A DNA stretch of 64,000 bases from Lacrimispora xylanisolvens (GTDB lineage Bacteria; Bacillota; Clostridia; Lachnospirales; Lachnospiraceae). The DNA lies in assembly GCF_002934545.1 (NCBI RefSeq), contig NZ_PTJA01000007.1:219224-283223 (forward strand). Direction: 5' to 3'. The first letter of the stretch is position 1. Each line of letters opens with the position of its first letter. The position numbers and the translations under genes are program-made. Shown one piece after another: positions 60,635 through 64,000 of this stretch. The notes beneath the pieces are model-generated. The model had not been told where the DNA came from and ran no database searches. It saw only the letters and a program-made list of their open reading frames with translations.

Positions 60635-60649
60635 ATATCGAAACGATAT
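60635..60649. promoter_or_regulatory. PadR-like operator upstream of the DUF4345-like gene
   Basis: Perfect inverted repeat ATATCG-AAA-CGATAT, matching elements at 59423-59454. Confidence 0.5.
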
Positions 60650-60688
60650 ATAACTAATTGTTATAATATAAGAGGAGTGTGAATTGAC

Positions 60689-61126
60689 TTGAAGGAAGAT
60701 AAAGTAATAGATAAGAAAAAAAACAGGATTATACCAAAGCGTATCATGCAGTTGATACTTGGTTCTATAAGTATTTTGGCATTATATACAGCTTATTTAG
60801 GGATAAGATATGGCGCGGTCAACTGGTACTATGGATTTGCTGAAGGGCAAGAATATTCGAAAGGCCTTCTTATGCTGGACAGTAATATACGATTTTATAG
60901 TGGTCTATGGCTAGGCATTGGTATAGTCATACTATGGATGATTCCACGAATTGATCGTGAAAAGAAAACGCTTAGGGTGATAGCATTCTTCTTTTTCTTT
61001 GGAGGGATTGGTCGTTTGATTTCCATACTTACGTGCGGCTTACCGTCCAATGGCTATTTGGTTTTTGTACTCTTGGAATTGAGTTTTCCACTTCTGACAT
61101 TGTGGCAAAAGCGTATTATAGAGTAA
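60689..61126 (+). CDS. DUF4345-like membrane protein
   Basis: 145 residues with four predicted helices (about 20-40, 68-87, 92-112, 122-140). The block LDSNIRFYSGLWLGIGIVILW fits DUF4345, a small uncharacterised membrane family. The start codon is TTG (60689); AGAGGAG is ~12 nt upstream and no in-frame ATG lies closer. A PadR-like dyad 40 nt upstream suggests coregulation with the PadR-flavodoxin operon. Confidence 0.78.
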   Translation: MKEDKVIDKKKNRIIPKRIMQLILGSISILALYTAYLGIRYGAVNWYYGFAEGQEYSKGLLMLDSNIRFYSGLWLGIGIVILWMIPRIDREKKTLRVIAFFFFFGGIGRLISILTCGLPSNGYLVFVLLELSFPLLTLWQKRIIE

Positions 61127-61236
61127 CATAAATCCCACGACAATTCGAACACTCATCTGCCTTATTTTGACATTTATCTTGAATCAGACGTATTATTTTG
61201 TTATTATAGACTTATATCTTACTTTAGGAGGAAAAT

Positions 61237-61794
61237 ATGTTCATAACACCATATAATTACGGCAACCAGCACACTGGCAGTCCAGTAAATTTAAACATCG
61301 ATAAGAAATCATCAATGTTTAAAAATGATTGGGATAACAGTTCTAATTTATCATCCACCTCAGGCAAGTCTATAAAAGTTTATTTTAAAACTCCAGACAT
61401 GCTTTATTCTGGCGGAAATGGTACAGGTTTATCCTTTTTCCTTAAATATGCAGAGGAATCAACGACTGATGACCCGGTTATTTATGCAAAAGGAGTTGAT
61501 GAAAAGGGGAATGAATTTGAACAGACCGTATCAGTTAACAATATAGACCCATCCAATGCCACCTATGTGGAAATGAGAGCACTGGAGGCTCACAATCATG
61601 TATATCATGGCATTATGAAAATGTCCTCTCTCCCTCTTGAAAGCGGTCAGATGGCTTTACATGACAGACGCAATTTTTTCGATATGTACAAAGAGGGAAT
61701 AAAGAATTTTAACACCTTAAAGAGATATGATTTATCCGCTGTTTATGAACAATGTTATCAATCGTATTTGGATATTGCAGCAGGGCAAAAATGA
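61237..61794 (+). CDS. Hypothetical protein, 185 aa
   Basis: Soluble, no signal peptide. N-terminal MFITPYNYGNQHTGSPVNLN and a run of Ser/Asn (NSSNLSSTSGKS) precede a beta-rich middle (IKVYFKTPDML, DPVIYAKGVDEKGNEFEQTV, NNIDPSNATYVEMRALEAHNH) and a C-terminal helical part. No family recognised; a structural/flagellar-type or envelope-sensing role is not supported. TAGGAGGAAA precedes ATG 61237. Single gene between DUF4345 and a small membrane protein. Confidence 0.72.
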   Translation: MFITPYNYGNQHTGSPVNLNIDKKSSMFKNDWDNSSNLSSTSGKSIKVYFKTPDMLYSGGNGTGLSFFLKYAEESTTDDPVIYAKGVDEKGNEFEQTVSVNNIDPSNATYVEMRALEAHNHVYHGIMKMSSLPLESGQMALHDRRNFFDMYKEGIKNFNTLKRYDLSAVYEQCYQSYLDIAAGQK

Positions 61795-61884
61795 ATACAT
61801 CGTTCGCTTATAAAGATACTCTCCATTTGGCACAAGCAACCTCTTCGCCTTATATTTGTCATTTCGTTAATGAAAGGACATGAT

Positions 61885-62325
61885 ATGAAAAGTTTTATAA
61901 AAGCTTATATCCCATTTATGGTTTATTCTTTGTGTGTAATATTTGCGTACTTCATCACCTTTTATTTACTGCCAAAGTATAACGAACCATTGGCTTATCC
62001 AGGTTTCTTATTAATATATTTATACATATATTGCGGTTCATTCTTTTTTGGATTTTTTATTGGTAAAATAACATTAAGGCGTCTTGGTTTTTTTAACTTT
62101 GGAATATGCTTTTTTTTATCTGTAATATCTTATGTAATTATGATATTTATAGGTTCTCTCAAAGAAATTTTCACATATATGTATTGTGATTTTCCAATAA
62201 ACTTTCCATTATTTTTTGATTCAGTATCAGACATAGATACTCTTATTCTTTCCATAGGCACCCTTATTACATTTTTTATTGGGGAAATCACTGAACAAAA
62301 TAAATCTTCCAGAGTAACCATGTGA
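61885..62325 (+). CDS. Small polytopic membrane protein, 146 aa
   Basis: Four hydrophobic helices (about 8-30, 45-65, 75-96, 121-137), AT-rich and aromatic (Phe/Tyr-rich), ending NKSSRVTM. No family recognised. AAAGGACATG precedes ATG 61885; an ATG at 61870 overlaps that site. The low GC contrasts with the housekeeping genes in this window and may mean recent acquisition. Confidence 0.65.
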   Translation: MKSFIKAYIPFMVYSLCVIFAYFITFYLLPKYNEPLAYPGFLLIYLYIYCGSFFFGFFIGKITLRRLGFFNFGICFFLSVISYVIMIFIGSLKEIFTYMYCDFPINFPLFFDSVSDIDTLILSIGTLITFFIGEITEQNKSSRVTM

Positions 62326-62390
62326 TGTAGTGCAAATTTTATTATGGGCGTGTTGAACGGGCATCTTTTGAATTATTTCCACACTATTTA

Positions 62391-63037
<647 letters not shown>

Positions 63038-63044
63038 ATAATTA

Positions 63045-63401
63045 CTATAATGGTTTATATGCAATCCCATCCATTTGGCACAAGCAAGTCTTACCAACAA
63101 ATTCTGTTGTTGTTGTCATTCTAGCAGGTGCCCCATTCTTAAAGTAATCCTGGAAAACATCAGCTGCTGCTCTGAAATCTGAAATATCTCTGAGGTAAAG
63201 ATTTATCTGAACCATATCATCAAGAGTTGCATCAACAGAAGCAAGCGTTTTCTTCATACCTTCAAACGTGTGTCTCATTTGATAAATAATATCCTCTTTG
63301 TCTTGTCCTCCTCCATGGTGTGCCAGGAAAATATAATCTCCTGCAACGACACTTGACGAACAAGTTTCATCCCCACAATGAGTTGGCATTCTTCGAATCA
63401 T
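63045..63401 (-). CDS. RidA/YjgF/UK114-family protein
   Basis: 118 residues with the RidA pattern: ... AGDYIFLAHHGGGQDKEDIIYQMRHTFEGMKKTLASVDATLDDMVQINLYL and the C-terminal EFVGKTCLCQMDGIAY, where the usual catalytic-site Arg (… R near 105) is represented by ARMTTTT. RidA hydrolyses reactive enamine/imine intermediates; several paralogues act on other compounds. It starts MIRRMPTHCGDETCSSS, unusual Cys for the family. Ends 3-8 nt before the hemB remnant. GGAGA precedes ATG 63401. Confidence 0.85.
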   Translation of the reverse strand: MIRRMPTHCGDETCSSSVVAGDYIFLAHHGGGQDKEDIIYQMRHTFEGMKKTLASVDATLDDMVQINLYLRDISDFRAAADVFQDYFKNGAPARMTTTTEFVGKTCLCQMDGIAYKPL

Positions 63402-63565
63402 TATAATCTCCTTTTCTAATACAGAACTGGTGTTCTCTTTATTATATCACGCTTACAATCAATATTCAATTACCAAAGAACTATATTACTTAAAATCTCA
63501 GTTTATCTGTTCTGTTGCACTAAAAAACTACCAGATATTTTCGCTGATCGTTTTTTAATTAATGC

Positions 63566-63790
63566 TTAATTGTTTTTATCTAATAACCCCCACAAGGCAA
63601 TCAGAAAACCAGCTAATGCAATAGCGCTAAATAAAACAGTTACTGGCACAAGACCCAGACTGGATAAATTCCAAAGAAATGAATATTTCCCATTAATCGT
63701 TATGTCTTTCAATGTGGACCCTGCTATTAGAATTGAACACGATAATAATCCTGCCAAAAACATCATCGAACCCATTACTACTTTTTTCAT
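63566..63790 (-). CDS. Small membrane protein, 74 aa
   Basis: Starts MKKVVMGSMMFLAGLLSCSILIAGS, a hydrophobic N-terminal helix with Cys in a lipobox-like LLSC context, then a second helix (about 50-70, VTVLFSAIALAGFLIALWG). AAAGGAAAAATAAA precedes ATG 63790. No family recognised; lipoprotein status uncertain. Confidence 0.6.
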   Translation of the reverse strand: MKKVVMGSMMFLAGLLSCSILIAGSTLKDITINGKYSFLWNLSSLGLVPVTVLFSAIALAGFLIALWGLLDKNN

Positions 63791-63940
63791 TTTATTTTTC
63801 CTTTCCAATTTTTTTCTCAACTATCTTCTCCATCCAGATCTTTTAATTTTTTACATCTGAGTCTCATATTTATATTCCATTATATCATAATTTCAATTTT
63901 ACCTTGTAAATGGTAAATAACCAGTCCAGGTCAATAAGTT

Positions 63941-63980
63941 CGCCGCCCGATTGGGGCGGCGGTATCTTTACCGTGTTTTT
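63941..63980 (+). terminator. Tandem GC-rich hairpins near the right edge
   Basis: CGCCGCCC (63941-63948) / GGGCGGCG (63954-63961), then CGGTA (63960-63964)…TACCG (63969-63973), followed by GTTTTTAG. Probably ends a transcript whose gene is not resolvable here or lies beyond the edge. Confidence 0.6.
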
Positions 63981-64000
63981 AGTTTTCTACAACGATCTGG

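Overview
The window looks like chromosomal DNA of a spore-forming Gram-positive anaerobe of the Lachnospiraceae (Clostridium cluster XIVa; a Lacrimispora/Lachnoclostridium-like organism is my best guess). The basis is moderate-to-low GC, strong AGGAGG-type ribosome binding sites, a T-box in front of pheST, an agrBD quorum-sensing locus, a CPC_1213-family mini-protein and sporulation-type promoters. I see no rRNA, tRNA, CRISPR array, insertion sequence or integrase.

Layout. 1-3.55 kb: pheT (cut by the left edge) and pheS behind a Phe T-box. 3.6-6.7 kb: a compact accessory island with a peptide precursor that has a double-glycine-type leader, a stand-alone C39 peptidase, and a divergent BlaI/BlaR1-like regulator pair. 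6.7-11.3 kb: a GT2-GtrA glycosyltransferase, a phosphodiester glycosidase with a coupled mini membrane protein, and a Cache chemoreceptor. 11.6-17.6 kb: an Xre regulator, then a minus-strand block made of a VgrG/gpD-like operon (unknown membrane protein, DcrB/DUF1795-like protein, VgrG-like protein, 57-aa protein) and a complete agr system (agrA, agrC, agrD, agrB). Two nearly identical LytTR-type paired direct repeats lie directly upstream of agrD and of the VgrG operon, which suggests quorum control of that operon. 17.6-23 kb: a heterodimeric ABC exporter, a divergent LysR regulator and a radical SAM protein.

23-43.4 kb is mostly housekeeping: a YihY-type membrane protein, cysK, an M32 carboxypeptidase, a 5'-3' exonuclease, a macro-domain protein, a CheW-CZB fusion, a NUDIX hydrolase, then the cell-wall/division/recombination cluster (PBP, SEDS polymerase, U32 peptidase, zapA, ruvB, ruvA), a YprB-like nuclease, an AraC regulator, a cold-shock gene, hslO, a methyltransferase and a SEC-C protein.

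43.5-47.1 kb holds two divergent subtilisin-family (S8, Csp-like) proteins that both lack the catalytic serine and face each other through mirror-image sigma-E-like promoters. 47.1-64 kb: mscL with a zinc ribbon, a LysR/ketopantoate-reductase pair, a double-HTH MerR regulator with an ABC exporter (both with 19-bp-spacer promoters carrying the same dyad), a CDP-alcohol phosphatidyltransferase, tdk, an L,D-transpeptidase, a CPC_1213/cold-shock/HMA-like operon, a methyltransferase, an SDR, a CZB chemoreceptor, a PadR-flavodoxin operon, small unknown membrane proteins, a broken hemB beside a RidA gene, and a short membrane protein near the right edge.

The strongest candidates for something undescribed are the agr-linked VgrG/DcrB operon, the BlaR1/BlaI-C39-peptide island and the S8 pseudoprotease pair. 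All functional statements are from reading the sequence; no database search was run.
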